Shown here: in pieces, positions 20,551 through 30,327 of the stretch
How the letters are laid out: the number at the start of each line of letters is the position of its first letter
How positions within the stretch are numbered: position 1 is the first letter of the stretch
Assembly: GCA_027943745.1 (NCBI GenBank)
Contig: AP025763.1
Span: forward strand, 620,001 to 684,000
Direction of reading: 5' to 3'
Length of the DNA: 64,000 nt
Source: Neptuniibacter victor
Lineage (GTDB): Bacteria > Pseudomonadota > Gammaproteobacteria > Pseudomonadales > Balneatricaceae
Made by a program: the position numbers and the translations under genes
Notes under the pieces: generated by a model
The model's input: only the letters and a program-made list of their open reading frames with translations
Database searches by the model: none
What the model was told of the DNA's origin: nothing

Positions 20551-21387
20551 TTAGTCTTTAAGACGAAGGCCACCAGGCTCAGTGGTGATTTTTCCTTGCT
20601 TCAGTAGGGCGCCCACAGCTTTTTTAAAAGCTTTTTTACTGATGCCAAATAACTGGAAGATAGTTTCGGGTGACGATTTATCATTGACTGTGATAAAGCC
20701 ATCTTGCTCTTCCATCATTTCGATTATTTTATCAGTAGTGTCAATTACTTTGCTGTAGCCAGGCTTCTGCATTGAGATATTAATTTTGCCATCTGCACGG
20801 ACTTCTTTGATATATCCTTTGAATTTTTGGCCAGGATAAATCGTTTTTAATACATCGCTTTTAAAGATCATGCCCCAGTGAGCGTGATTCACAATCACTT
20901 TTTGGCCTAAATCAGTTCGGTTAGCAACAACAAGTTGAACCTCTTCTCCCGCGGTGTAGTTCGGCGGAGTCTTGTCCAAAAAGCGATCTACTTTCGTTGA
21001 AGCGACAATGCGGTTGGTGTGCTTATCTAGATAGAGATGAACTAGGTAGCGTTTATCAACTTCTACGGGGCGGTTTTTTTGTTCACTGAAGGGGAGCAGA
21101 ACATCTTTCGGGAGGCCCCAGTCCATGAAGGCGCCGATATTGTTTACTTCAGATACTTTTAGCATGGCAAACTCACCCACGATGGAGAGTGGGGTGTCTG
21201 TTGTTGCAATGAGATAGTCATCAGTATCTAAATGGATGAAAACGCGAATCTTATGACCTACTTCTAAGTCTTCAGGGCAGTAGCGTTTAGGTAAAAGAAT
21301 CTCCCCTAGATCACCAGCGTCCAGGTAAACGCCAAAATCTCTTTCTTTGATGACTTCAAGGGTATTGTATTTGCCGATCTCGGCCAT
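20551..21387 (-). CDS. cvfB: CvfB/YitL-type S1 RNA-binding protein
   Basis: The 278-residue protein has tandem S1/OB-type domains and a C-terminal winged-helix. Features are MAEIGKYNTLEVIKERDFGVYLD, GAFMDWGLPKDVLLPF near 90-105, a third S1 region near GYIKEVRADGKINISMQ and the ending FGISKKAFKKAVGALLKQGKI. In Staphylococcus, CvfB binds RNA and affects virulence; in proteobacteria its role is less defined, probably RNA handling or translation. GGAAG lies upstream of the ATG. It is single on the minus strand. Confidence 0.88.
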   Translation of the reverse strand: MAEIGKYNTLEVIKERDFGVYLDAGDLGEILLPKRYCPEDLEVGHKIRVFIHLDTDDYLIATTDTPLSIVGEFAMLKVSEVNNIGAFMDWGLPKDVLLPFSEQKNRPVEVDKRYLVHLYLDKHTNRIVASTKVDRFLDKTPPNYTAGEEVQLVVANRTDLGQKVIVNHAHWGMIFKSDVLKTIYPGQKFKGYIKEVRADGKINISMQKPGYSKVIDTTDKIIEMMEEQDGFITVNDKSSPETIFQLFGISKKAFKKAVGALLKQGKITTEPGGLRLKD

Positions 21388-21480
21388 GATTTTGACTTCC
21401 GGAGTTAGGTGATGTCGTACAGCAGGATTGCTATTCCTTATTATCCTAGTCCATCGTCAAAGATAAAAGCTTTTAAAATA

Positions 21481-21509
21481 AAAAAAGCCTCCCCAATTGA
21501 TGAGGAGGC
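21481..21509 (-). terminator. Rho-independent terminator of the DUF1302/DUF1329 operon
   Basis: GCCTCC (21487-21492) pairs with GGAGGC (21504-21509). On the minus strand six U follow (21486-21481). It lies about 30 bp beyond the DUF1329 stop. Confidence 0.85.
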
Positions 21510-21538
21510 AACATTATCTGACAAGCTCGGATTAGAAA

Positions 21539-22882
21539 CTATTTACCTAAACGACGAATCGCTTGAGGCGTAAAGTCTTTATGCTTGAAGCGTTGGGTAA
21601 AGTCGAAACCATCACCCTCTTCATTTGTTAGGCTGCCAACGAGGTAGCGGCCTGATTGTAGGTCATATAACGTCTCAGCAACCAACCAAGGCACGTTTGC
21701 GTCGCGGTATTGAAACTGGTGCGCTTCTGCAACACGCCATAGCTCGCCGCGGCCATCGTAATGGTCAACAACCGCAATCTGCCATGTGTCTTCATCTATA
21801 TAGAATGTGCGTTTTGCATAAATATGGCGTTCACCCTCTTTAAGAGTCGCTTCAACCTTCCATACACGATGCAGTTCGTAGCGCGTATGTTCTGGGTTCA
21901 TGTGGCCCGGTTTTAGGATGTCGTCATATTTTAGGCCCCTGTCTGCCAGCTTAAAGCTGTTGTAAGGGATATAAACTTCCTCCTTGCCTACAAGGTTCCA
22001 GTTATAACGGTCAGGAGCGCCATTAAATAGATCTAAATTGTCTGTTGTACGTTGCCCGTCGCTTGCTGTACCCGGAGCATCATAAGCGATCTGTGGTGCA
22101 CGGCGAACGCGGCGTTGGCCCGCATTGTAGGTCCATGCTTGGCGGGGCTGTGTGATCTGGTTCATTGTTTCATGAACGAGAAGAACGTTACCGGTCAAGC
22201 GGGAAGGTGCTTTAACTTGTTGAACGAAGTAGAACAAAATGTTTTGGTCTTTCTTCGCATCCGCTCCCCCTTTTAGGGATGTTGGCCATGACATCTTTTC
22301 ATTAATTTTAACTGCAGTGTAGCTACCGTTGGCTTGGACGGGTACTTGGACAAATGTGCGTTCCAAGGCGCCACCGCGATAGCGAGTCATATGATTCCAT
22401 ATCACCTCTAAACCATCGGCTGGAATCGGGAAGGGTATAGCGGTATTAAAACCATCAAGCCCGTTCCCTCCATCAGTCAGCGTCGCAGATGTGGCATTTG
22501 CTTTAGCAGCCTCATATACATCGCTCGGTAGTGCAGCGGTACGATGACTCGGGTAGACAGGGATAGAGAAGCTGTCTTTATAGCGCTGCAGCATTGCCAG
22601 TTGGCCAGGTGTTAGATTCTCTTTGTATTGCTCAGCATTAGCTGCTGTGATTGTGAATAATGGTTTTTCGTCAGCAAATGGGTTGGTATAACGATCATCT
22701 GACATCGCCAAGCCACCATTCCATTCAGGAATTGTTCCTGCGCTGTTACCTGCTTTTTCTGCACCGACTGGTGTCAATGAAGCACCCAGCTTCGCTGCGT
22801 TTTCAGGTGTTGTCGCTGCAAATGTAGCAGAGGAGGCCATGATTAGCGCCGTACTCAGCAGCAGTTTTTTTGTGTTAAACAT
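21539..22882 (-). CDS. DUF1329 outer-membrane-associated protein
   Basis: This protein of 447 residues has a Sec signal peptide (MFNTKKLLLSTALIMASSATFAA). It shows DUF1329 hallmarks: TPVGAEKAGNSAGTIPEWNGGL near the mature N-terminus, YKGGALE-like NHMTRYRGGALERTF, and FYIDEDTWQIAVVDHYDGRGELWR. The fold is thought to resemble LolA/LolB-like lipoprotein carriers. Function is not established; members sit beside DUF1302 proteins and lipid or sterol genes in many gammaproteobacteria. I chose ATG 22882 with GGAG upstream over the ATG five codons earlier. It follows the DUF1302 gene by 29 bp. Confidence 0.9.
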   Translation of the reverse strand: MFNTKKLLLSTALIMASSATFAATTPENAAKLGASLTPVGAEKAGNSAGTIPEWNGGLAMSDDRYTNPFADEKPLFTITAANAEQYKENLTPGQLAMLQRYKDSFSIPVYPSHRTAALPSDVYEAAKANATSATLTDGGNGLDGFNTAIPFPIPADGLEVIWNHMTRYRGGALERTFVQVPVQANGSYTAVKINEKMSWPTSLKGGADAKKDQNILFYFVQQVKAPSRLTGNVLLVHETMNQITQPRQAWTYNAGQRRVRRAPQIAYDAPGTASDGQRTTDNLDLFNGAPDRYNWNLVGKEEVYIPYNSFKLADRGLKYDDILKPGHMNPEHTRYELHRVWKVEATLKEGERHIYAKRTFYIDEDTWQIAVVDHYDGRGELWRVAEAHQFQYRDANVPWLVAETLYDLQSGRYLVGSLTNEEGDGFDFTQRFKHKDFTPQAIRRLGK

Positions 22883-22911
22883 TGATGATATCTCCATCTA
22901 TCAACCGTTTC

Positions 22912-24804
22912 TCAGAAAGAAACAGATGCGCTGAGTGAAAAGAAGTCGCGGTCTTCAATTGAGTTGAAGTCACCACCGAAGTAATCAGTATACGATGCTT
23001 GGAAAGAATACTTATTTAGATAGTCAGCCGTTAAGCTAAGGCCGAGTGTTTTTTCACCTTCGTTAAATGCTGCGCCAGGTTGGGGGCCGTATCCTTCAAG
23101 CCCGTGCTTAAAGCTGATTTGAGGTGTTAAGTTCACCCCAGCAAATGCATTAGGATAGTTGAGGTTTGCACGTAATACGTAACCGTAAGAGTCTTGGGTT
23201 ACGAACCCTTCAGTAGCACCTGCTTGGTAACCATAAGCTCCATTCTTACCGTATTTAAGCGCATTCGCTCCTTCGTCTAATCCATGTACATGTGTCCAAG
23301 CTGCTTCACCTATCAGAGCTAGTCGACTTGCTCCTAACACTTGGTCGTAAAATTTAATAAAGCTAGTTTGAACTTGGGTAATATCGAAGGGAGTATAGCC
23401 TGCTATTTCTCCGCCCAATCCAGCAGAAGCAATGAGATTGTCTGCTGCTGTATTGCCTACACCACCGATGTTTTGTTGAAGGATTGCTCCTACAAGTAGC
23501 GGGCCGTTTATCTGTACAGGTACGTCTTGTTTATGGCTGATTTCGCCTGACCAAGCAATCTCTCCTATGCTCGTATTGAAGCTTAAGCCTATCATCTCAA
23601 TGTCTTCGGGATACTCAATGAAGTATTGAGAGTCGAAGGCGGATACAACGCCAGCAGCTAGAGCATTACCGCCTAGACTACCGATTATGCTGGCTGCTGA
23701 AGTTGAAGTGTTCACTCCACTAGTTACAGGGAGGCGGCTATGGTATTTAGCAAAATAAAGTCCGAATTCGGTTGAATTTAGCTCTTCTGCAAAGTATTTC
23801 AAGGAAAAACCGAACTGGCCGTCATTATCTGCTTCTCTGCGGCCGTTGGCATTTCTAGCCACAACTGGATCTATGCCTGTAGCTGCCCAAACACCACCGC
23901 CGGAAAGAGTATTGAAATAATCTTGATCTGATACGTTTACACCTAAGAGACCAGCTAAAGCACCATTTGTTGTTTGTATGCGAATGCCGTCGCAGCCTTC
24001 GGCAGCAAAATCATTATTTGAGAAATAGGTGCCGCAACCATCGATTGCAGTAGGTTCCCATTTCAGTTGATAGAAACCTTCGATACTTAAGTTATCTGTT
24101 AACCCGAGTGATGCAAATGCCATGTTTACTGGGAGCAAGCCTTCTTTGACTTCTGCTCCTGCCCTCCTAAAGGCATTCACGTCAAATGGATTGATGGCAT
24201 TCAAGCCGCCTTGTATAAATGTACTTTCGCCCCAGTTAACAACTTGGCGACCAATTCGGACATCTAATGGTTTTTCACCTAGATCGAAGGCACCGTACCA
24301 GTATGCGTCTAAAACTTCGAAGCCAGAAAATTTTGCATAATCATTAAAGCCGGAATCATTTAATTCTGCACCTGGGTCGTATTTATTCGGTGCATGACCA
24401 TGAGCACGGGAGCCTGATTCTAACTCAGCGTCATACCAGTATTTTGCTCTAGTAAAAATGCCCATATCTTCATAGCTGAGTTCTAAGTCGTGGACGCCTT
24501 TAACAATTTGTGAAAAGGTTTCGCCTTTTTTAAAGTTTTGGTTTCCATCATCGTAACTTCCTGAGCCAGCACTTGTTCCTCCATTGCCTTTTGAAACAAC
24601 AGAGGCCGCAGCAGCATCAGTTCTCCAGCTAGCGCCAACAGAGATCTGTGAATCGAAACGACCTTCAATTTCACCGAGATTAAATTCGACCGCTTGGGCC
24701 TGATTGATGCTTATGGCAGTACCCACAAGCAGAGGAAGTAATCGGCGTGTGAATGCCGGAGTTTGGTTTTTGCTGCGCTGCAAAATCCTGTTTTTTATTG
24801 CCAT
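22912..24804 (-). CDS. DUF1302 outer-membrane beta-barrel protein
   Basis: The 630-residue protein has a long N-terminus with a signal peptide ending around NQAQAVEF. A barrel-like repeat of alternating aromatic strands follows: GRFDSQISVGASWR, LSYEDMGIFTRAKYWYD, VRIGRQVVNWGES, SIEGFYQLKWEPT. The C-terminus is DFFSLSASVSF, with terminal Phe as expected for BamA-recognised barrels. DUF1302 proteins are probably outer-membrane channels for hydrophobic compounds; this is family inference. The ATG at 24804 has AGGTGA five bases upstream. It leads a two-gene operon with DUF1329 and diverges from the AraC gene. Confidence 0.92.
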   Translation of the reverse strand: MAIKNRILQRSKNQTPAFTRRLLPLLVGTAISINQAQAVEFNLGEIEGRFDSQISVGASWRTDAAAASVVSKGNGGTSAGSGSYDDGNQNFKKGETFSQIVKGVHDLELSYEDMGIFTRAKYWYDAELESGSRAHGHAPNKYDPGAELNDSGFNDYAKFSGFEVLDAYWYGAFDLGEKPLDVRIGRQVVNWGESTFIQGGLNAINPFDVNAFRRAGAEVKEGLLPVNMAFASLGLTDNLSIEGFYQLKWEPTAIDGCGTYFSNNDFAAEGCDGIRIQTTNGALAGLLGVNVSDQDYFNTLSGGGVWAATGIDPVVARNANGRREADNDGQFGFSLKYFAEELNSTEFGLYFAKYHSRLPVTSGVNTSTSAASIIGSLGGNALAAGVVSAFDSQYFIEYPEDIEMIGLSFNTSIGEIAWSGEISHKQDVPVQINGPLLVGAILQQNIGGVGNTAADNLIASAGLGGEIAGYTPFDITQVQTSFIKFYDQVLGASRLALIGEAAWTHVHGLDEGANALKYGKNGAYGYQAGATEGFVTQDSYGYVLRANLNYPNAFAGVNLTPQISFKHGLEGYGPQPGAAFNEGEKTLGLSLTADYLNKYSFQASYTDYFGGDFNSIEDRDFFSLSASVSF

Positions 24805-25083
24805 TTCGTTCACCTAGCGTTGTTATTTTTTTAAAAGGCGCTAATTAGTGTTGCCTCTAACATAGCTGATATTTAAGTAAATGGCCTGTTATCAGGCGCT
24901 CTAGCAGCAAATTAGAGTGCGGAACGATACACATACTCTATGGGTGAGCTTTTATTCTCAATAACAATAGGCTCCAGAATTATTAACAAAATTGTTCTTT
25001 AGGGTTGAAAATAGTTGCATATTTAGTCAACAATAAAACGGGGAATGCGTTTCATGTTAATTATTAGATTAGGTTTCTGAGTT

Positions 25084-26142
25084 ATGGAGCGTAAAATTAC
25101 TGTGCCGGTGGGTTATGTTCGGCATCTGTTGCAGCTTGTTGAAGAACAGGGCTTTAGTGTCGAACAATTATTGACTCATGTAGGTATTGATCCTTCAGAA
25201 GTCGGTAGTCAGACCGAGTTTCCAGCTGAAAAGTTTGGGCTGCTCTATCAGCGTATCTATTACATTGCGCAAGATGAATATTTTGGCATGTTGAGTGGAG
25301 GAAAAGTGCCAAATGGTACTTTCCGAATGATGTGCCATTGCTTAATTCACTGTACGACATTGGAAAAAGCGATCTATCGAGCCAGTGATTTTCATGAGAT
25401 CTGTCGCGGCACTCAGGTTAAGCCTTTTTTGGTGCGTAAAGGGCGCTACGCAAAAGTATCCTTTACGACAACGGATGCTGCTGGCGTTTCGATGGATGAG
25501 TTGCTGGAAGATGAAATTCCTGGGCGAATTCGAACATCTTTGTCAATGTGGCACCATTTCCTCTGTTGGCTTATCGGCAAGCGTTTAGAGCTTAAGGCTG
25601 CTTATTTTTCGTTCTCAGAACCTGATGATATCGCGCAGTATAAAACGCTGTTTCAATCTGAAGTGAAATTTGATCAACACGATAATGCTATTGTGTTTCC
25701 CGCACGCTATCTAGACTTCCCTATTGTGCAAACACCAGAAACGCTTCGGAGCTTCTTAAAAACAGCGCCTTATCAGCTGATCGTTATGGTTGATGATGAC
25801 ACAAGTTTGAAATCGCAAGTGGTTGCTTTAATTGGTAAGGACTTTAGCCAGGAGCTGCCGAGCGCTGAAGAGGTCGCTTATCGTCTGCATATGTCGGTTT
25901 CGACACTTCGTCGCCGCTTGCTGGAAGAGGATACTTCCTACCAGAAAATCAAGGATGAAAGTCGCAAAATGGCAGCCCTGAATTATATGAATTCCCCTCA
26001 GCTGTCTATCAATGATGTTGCAGGCCTTATGGGGTTTGATGAACCTTCGGCTTTTTTTCGTTCATTTAAAAAGTGGACCGGGATGACGCCGGGCGAGTAT
26101 CGTCGTAGTGACACCTATTGCCAGCAATTAGAGAATTCATAG
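25084..26142 (+). CDS. AraC-family regulator with arabinose-binding-like N-domain
   Basis: The 352-residue protein begins VPVGYVRHLLQLVEEQGFSVEQLL, typical of the AraC subgroup with the PF12625-type N-terminal domain. It ends in a double helix-turn-helix with SAEEVAYRLHMSVSTLRRRL and SINDVAGLMGFDEPSAFFRSFKKWTG (about 262-340). It lies between the divergent DUF1302/1329 operon and the downstream acyl-CoA dehydrogenase/ETF-QO genes, so it could control either or both. Regulators of this subgroup respond to lipids or amino acids; the ligand here is unknown. No strong ribosome site precedes the ATG. Confidence 0.88.
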   Translation: MERKITVPVGYVRHLLQLVEEQGFSVEQLLTHVGIDPSEVGSQTEFPAEKFGLLYQRIYYIAQDEYFGMLSGGKVPNGTFRMMCHCLIHCTTLEKAIYRASDFHEICRGTQVKPFLVRKGRYAKVSFTTTDAAGVSMDELLEDEIPGRIRTSLSMWHHFLCWLIGKRLELKAAYFSFSEPDDIAQYKTLFQSEVKFDQHDNAIVFPARYLDFPIVQTPETLRSFLKTAPYQLIVMVDDDTSLKSQVVALIGKDFSQELPSAEEVAYRLHMSVSTLRRRLLEEDTSYQKIKDESRKMAALNYMNSPQLSINDVAGLMGFDEPSAFFRSFKKWTGMTPGEYRRSDTYCQQLENS

Positions 26143-26344
26143 TGTGGCTTAAGGCCATGTTATCCGGTTGTTCTGAATGTGCGTGATTGTTTTTGTTATT
26201 CATTGAGGTTTTTAATGTTATTGCCGGATGGGGGCTGTAAATAGATCATATTTACAGCATTCCCCAATGCGATAATAGTAATTCCCCAAGAATAATAATG
26301 TGGGCAAGACCAGTGCTTGTACCGCAAAGCGGAGCAATAACGGC

Positions 26345-28123
26345 ATGAGCGATTACCTTTACCCCTATCAAGACGGTGTATTTGTCCTTAATGAGTTAGT
26401 TGGGCTTGGACGTATCTGCAATGACGCTGGGCTAGGTGACTTTTCTGAAGGTTTAGCTGAGTCTGTCTTAGATGAAGCCTCTAAATTAGGAAGTGAGCAG
26501 CTAGCACCATTGAACGGTATAGGTGATCAGCTTGGCGCTTCGGTTCAAGATAATAGTGTGCAGGAAACTCCTGGATTTTCGGATGCGTATCGGCAGTTCT
26601 GTGAAGGAGGCTGGCCTTCATTGTCGGGCAATCCAGAGTTTGGTGGGCAGGGTCTCCCCAATGTATTGGGCACGGCGGTTAATGAGGTGTGGCAATCTGC
26701 CAATCTGGCATGGTCATTGTGCCCATTGCTCACTCAAGGTGCGATTGAGGCTATTGAAACCCATGGTAACACCCAGCTGCAGTCCGATTATTTACCAAAA
26801 CTTATTAGTGGTGAATGGACGGGGACAATGAATTTGACGGAGCCAGATGCAGGAACAGATCTGGCAGCGCTTAAAGCTAAGGCGATTCCTGAGGGGGATC
26901 ACTACCGTATTCATGGTCAGAAGATCTTTATCACCTGGGGTGATCATCAGATGACTAAGAATATTGTTCATCTTGTGCTGGCTCGTTTGCCTAATGCGCC
27001 GGAAGGTGTGAAAGGTATCTCTTTATTTGTTGTACCAAAGTTCTTACTTGATTCATCTGGCAATGTTACTAACCAACGTAATGATGCATATTCGGTGTCA
27101 CTTGAACATAAACTGGGTATTCATGGTAGCCCTACGTGCGTTATGAGTTTTGGTGAAAATGAGGGCGCCATTGGCTATCTGGTGGGTGAAGAAAATAATG
27201 GCTTGGCTTGTATGTTTACAATGATGAATGATGCGCGTCAAGGTGTCGGTCTTCAAGGGCTAGCTGTCTCTGAACGCGCTTATCAGCATGCCTTGCAGTA
27301 CGCCAAAGAACGCATTCAGGGTACGTTACGGGATGGCTCACGAGTGAGTATTTTTAAACATCCAGATGTTCGCCGCATGCTGATGCAGATGAAGTCTTGT
27401 ACGCAAGCAATGAGGGCGCTGGTTTATGTGGCGAGAGCGGAAAGTGATCATGCAGCTAACGCTACGACTGGTGAGCTTAAAGCGCAGCATCAATCGAGAA
27501 CTGATTTATTGACGCCAATTGTAAAAGGCTGGGTTACTGAGTTATCTCAAGAGCTAACTTATCTGGCTGTGCAAGTTCACGGGGGAATGGGCTTTATCGA
27601 AGAAACGGGCGTTGCACAGTATTATCGTGATGCTCGGATTCTAACGATTTATGAAGGGACTACCGGTATTCAGGCACTTGATCTTGTCGGACGGAAAACA
27701 TTGGCAGATGGAGGTGTTGCGTTAGAGAGCCTGCTAAACGAAATTTCAGGTGATTTAGATGCAGTTGAGGCTCCAGAGTTGCAAGGCGTTGTGGATGCCT
27801 TGCAAAGAGCTTTGCTATCGGCAAGAGCGGCTAAGCGCTGGGTATTGGAGTGTGCAGGTAAAGATGCCTCCGCAGCGGGAAGTGCGAGTGTGAGTTATAT
27901 GATGTTGATGGGTTACTTATGCGGTGGCTGGTTGCTAACAAAGTCAGCCATGATCGCCCAAACAAAACTTTCTCAAGAGGGAGCTGATTCAGAATTCTTA
28001 CAAGCTAAGATTGTATCTGCGCGTTTTTTTGCAGAGCAAATGCTCCCTAGAATAGAGGGTTTGTTGCCGGCATTATTGTCTGGTGGAGAGACAACCATGT
28101 TATTAAAAGAGGAGCAATTTTAA
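26345..28123 (+). CDS. Long-form acyl-CoA dehydrogenase
   Basis: The protein of about 592 residues belongs to the large acyl-CoA dehydrogenases with an extra C-terminal domain (DmdC/FadE5-like). It begins with YPYQDGVFVLNEL. FAD- and substrate-binding blocks are MNLTEPDAGTDLAALK and IFITWGDHQM, GVGLQGLAVSERAYQ is in the middle, and RDARILTIYEGTTGIQALDL holds the catalytic region. It oxidises acyl-CoA to 2-enoyl-CoA and passes electrons to ETF. ATG 26345 with GGAG ten bases upstream is preferred over a GTG at 26300. ETF-QO follows after 49 bp, which closes the electron route to quinone. Confidence 0.92.
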   Translation: MSDYLYPYQDGVFVLNELVGLGRICNDAGLGDFSEGLAESVLDEASKLGSEQLAPLNGIGDQLGASVQDNSVQETPGFSDAYRQFCEGGWPSLSGNPEFGGQGLPNVLGTAVNEVWQSANLAWSLCPLLTQGAIEAIETHGNTQLQSDYLPKLISGEWTGTMNLTEPDAGTDLAALKAKAIPEGDHYRIHGQKIFITWGDHQMTKNIVHLVLARLPNAPEGVKGISLFVVPKFLLDSSGNVTNQRNDAYSVSLEHKLGIHGSPTCVMSFGENEGAIGYLVGEENNGLACMFTMMNDARQGVGLQGLAVSERAYQHALQYAKERIQGTLRDGSRVSIFKHPDVRRMLMQMKSCTQAMRALVYVARAESDHAANATTGELKAQHQSRTDLLTPIVKGWVTELSQELTYLAVQVHGGMGFIEETGVAQYYRDARILTIYEGTTGIQALDLVGRKTLADGGVALESLLNEISGDLDAVEAPELQGVVDALQRALLSARAAKRWVLECAGKDASAAGSASVSYMMLMGYLCGGWLLTKSAMIAQTKLSQEGADSEFLQAKIVSARFFAEQMLPRIEGLLPALLSGGETTMLLKEEQF

Positions 28124-28172
28124 TGGTGCATATGTTAGTGCAGGGTGATGATTGTTCTGTGAGGGGGATATC

Positions 28173-29837
28173 ATGAGCGATGTGACTAGAGAGTCCATGG
28201 AATTTGATGTTGTAATCGTAGGTGCAGGCCCAGCGGGCTTATCCACTGCTTGCCGCATGATGCAACTAGCGCAGGAAAAAGAGCAAGAGATCACTGTCTG
28301 CGTAGTAGAAAAAGGCTCTGAAGTCGGCGCCCATATTTTATCGGGTGCAGTGATTGAAAGCCGCGCCTTAGACGAACTGTTTCCCGATTGGAAAGAGCAA
28401 GGCGCACCGCTGACGACGGCGGTAACAGAAGATGAAGTATTCCTTCTTAAAGATGCTGAAAACGGCACCAAGATCCCCAATGCATTTGTGCCTAAAACAA
28501 TGCATAACAATGGTAACTACATTGTTAGCTTAGGGAATGTTAGCCGCTGGTTAGCGGAACGTGCAGAAGAGTTAGGCGTAGAGATCTTCCCAGGCTTTGC
28601 CGCAGCAGAAGTACTTTACCACGCTGATGGCAGCGTAAAGGGCATTGCGACAGGCGATATGGGCTTAACCGAAGCCGGTGAGCAGAAGGATAGCTTTATG
28701 CCTGGCATGGAGCTACATGCTAAATACACGGTCTTCTCTGAAGGTTGCCGTGGCCACTTAGGCAAAGAGTTGATTCAAAACTTCAACTTAAATACCAAAG
28801 CGGATGCGCAGCATTACGGTATCGGGATTAAAGAGTTGTGGGATATTCCAGCAGAGCAACATAAACCAGGATTAGTGGTTCATGGTTCTGGCTGGCCGTT
28901 AGATAAAGATACCAGTGGTGGTTTCTTCCTTTACCACACAGATAACAACCAGGTGGTGGTTGGCCTGATCGTTGATCTGAATTATGCCAACCCTTACACC
29001 AGCCCGTTTGACGAGTTCCAGCGTCTTAAACACCATCCTGTGTTGAAGAAACACCTTGATGGCGGTACGCGTGTCTCTTATGGTGCTCGCGCGATTACGA
29101 AAGGCGGCTTTAACTCTCTACCACGTATGACTTTCCCTGGTGGCATGGTAGTTGGTTGTAACGCCGGTACGTTGAACTTCAGTAAGATCAAAGGTACGCA
29201 TACAGCCATGAAATCCGGCATGATTGCCGCTGAAGCTATGTTCGAAGCGCTATCATCTGGCTGTGAAGGTGGTAAAGATCTCACCCGTTACGCTGAATTG
29301 TTTGAAGAATCATGGTTGCACGATGAGCTGTTCCGTTCACGCAACTTTGGTCCGGCCATGCATAAGTTTGGTGCGATCTTAGGCGGTGCATTCAACTACA
29401 TCGATCAAAACATCTTTGGCGGTAAGCTGCCGATTACCTTACATGATAATCATGAAGATCATGCACAGCTCCAGCCTGCATCAAACTTCACACCGATCGA
29501 GTATCCAAAGCCGGATGGTAAGTTAAGCTTTGATAAGTTGTCGTCGGTGTTCTTATCGAACACCAACCACGAAGAAGATCAGCCTTGTCACCTTCAGCTT
29601 AAAGATAGCAGTATCCCAATGGGACCTAATCTGAGCACGTTCGCAGAACCCGCTCAGCGTTATTGTCCAGCAGGGGTTTATGAGATCGTTGATGACGAAG
29701 AGAATGGCGGTCAGCGCTTCCAGATCAATTCACAGAACTGCTTACACTGTAAGACCTGTGATATTAAAGATCCGGCACAGAACATCACTTGGGTAACACC
29801 TGAAGGGATGGGCGGACCGAATTACCCGAATATGTGA
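28173..29837 (+). CDS. Electron transfer flavoprotein-ubiquinone oxidoreductase
   Basis: This is a 554-residue ETF-QO. The FAD Rossmann motif is [14 protein letters not shown] near the N-terminus, and the membrane-associated middle has HGSGWPLDKDTSGGFFLYH. The C-terminal 4Fe-4S ferredoxin-like segment contains RYCPAGVYE and NCLHCKTCDIKDP, supplying four cluster cysteines. It moves electrons from ETF, reduced by acyl-CoA dehydrogenases, into the ubiquinone pool at the inner membrane. ATG 28173 has a GAGGGGG ribosome site, which places the start seven codons after an earlier in-frame candidate. It is probably co-transcribed with the acyl-CoA dehydrogenase. Confidence 0.96.
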   Translation: MSDVTRESMEFDVVIVGAGPAGLSTACRMMQLAQEKEQEITVCVVEKGSEVGAHILSGAVIESRALDELFPDWKEQGAPLTTAVTEDEVFLLKDAENGTKIPNAFVPKTMHNNGNYIVSLGNVSRWLAERAEELGVEIFPGFAAAEVLYHADGSVKGIATGDMGLTEAGEQKDSFMPGMELHAKYTVFSEGCRGHLGKELIQNFNLNTKADAQHYGIGIKELWDIPAEQHKPGLVVHGSGWPLDKDTSGGFFLYHTDNNQVVVGLIVDLNYANPYTSPFDEFQRLKHHPVLKKHLDGGTRVSYGARAITKGGFNSLPRMTFPGGMVVGCNAGTLNFSKIKGTHTAMKSGMIAAEAMFEALSSGCEGGKDLTRYAELFEESWLHDELFRSRNFGPAMHKFGAILGGAFNYIDQNIFGGKLPITLHDNHEDHAQLQPASNFTPIEYPKPDGKLSFDKLSSVFLSNTNHEEDQPCHLQLKDSSIPMGPNLSTFAEPAQRYCPAGVYEIVDDEENGGQRFQINSQNCLHCKTCDIKDPAQNITWVTPEGMGGPNYPNM

Positions 29838-29975
29838 TCGGATTTAGGGTTGGTTGATATCTGTACGATTTTGACCAATCCTGGTGTGTTTCTGTTCACT
29901 ATGTAACCGCTTAATTCCATTATGGAAATAGTTTTTAAAATAATCGTCTTTTTTGAGAAAATATTACGTAATTAG

Positions 29976-30003
29976 TTGACACCAAAACTCATTACGATAA
30001 TAT
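29976..30003 (+). promoter_or_regulatory. Strong sigma70 promoter for the tRNA cluster
   Basis: TTGACA at 29976-29981 and TAATAT at 29998-30003 are 16 bp apart. A GC-rich discriminator (ACGCGCC) follows, as expected for stringently controlled stable-RNA promoters. It lies about 15 bp before the first tRNA. Confidence 0.8.
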
Positions 30004-30018
30004 ACGCGCCGTTCCTGC

Positions 30019-30106
30019 GGAGGGATGGCTGAGTGGTCGAAAGCACTGGTCTTGAAAACCAGCGGTCCGAGAGGGCCCTAGGGTTCGAATCCCTATCCCT
30101 CCGCCA
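30019..30106 (+). tRNA. tRNA-Ser (UGA)
   Basis: This 88-nt class II tRNA includes an encoded CCA. The acceptor GGAGGGA pairs with TCCCTCC, the anticodon loop CTTGAAA gives TGA, a long variable arm (GCGGTCCGAGAGGGCCC) is present, and the T-arm is GGGTTCGAATCCC. It is first in the cluster. Confidence 0.97.
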
Positions 30107-30123
30107 TTTATTGGAACTAGAGT

Positions 30124-30199
30124 TCCCTGATAGCTCAGTTGGTAGAGCAGTAGACTGTTAATCTATTGGTCGCTGGTTCGAGTCCAGCTCAGGGAGCCA
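30124..30199 (+). tRNA. tRNA-Asn (GUU)
   Basis: This 76-nt tRNA has CCA encoded. The acceptor TCCCTGA pairs with TCAGGGA, the anticodon loop CTGTTAA gives GTT, and the T-arm is CTGGTTCGAGTCCAG. It follows tRNA-Ser by 17 bp. Confidence 0.97.
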
Positions 30200-30210
30200 A
30201 TTTAAGAGTT

Positions 30211-30286
30211 GGGTCGTTAGCTCAGTCGGTAGAGCAGTTGGCTTTTAACCAATTGGTCATAGGTTCGAATCCTATACGACCCACCA
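30211..30286 (+). tRNA. tRNA-Lys (UUU), copy 1
   Basis: This 76-nt tRNA has CCA encoded. The acceptor GGGTCGT pairs with ACGACCC, the anticodon loop CTTTTAA gives TTT, and the T-arm ATAGGTTCGAATCCTAT is intact. Its 3' end and spacer begin the block that is duplicated downstream. Confidence 0.97.
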
Positions 30287-30327
30287 CTCTTGAATCCTTT
30301 TCGCGATAACCTTTCGCTATTTAATGT

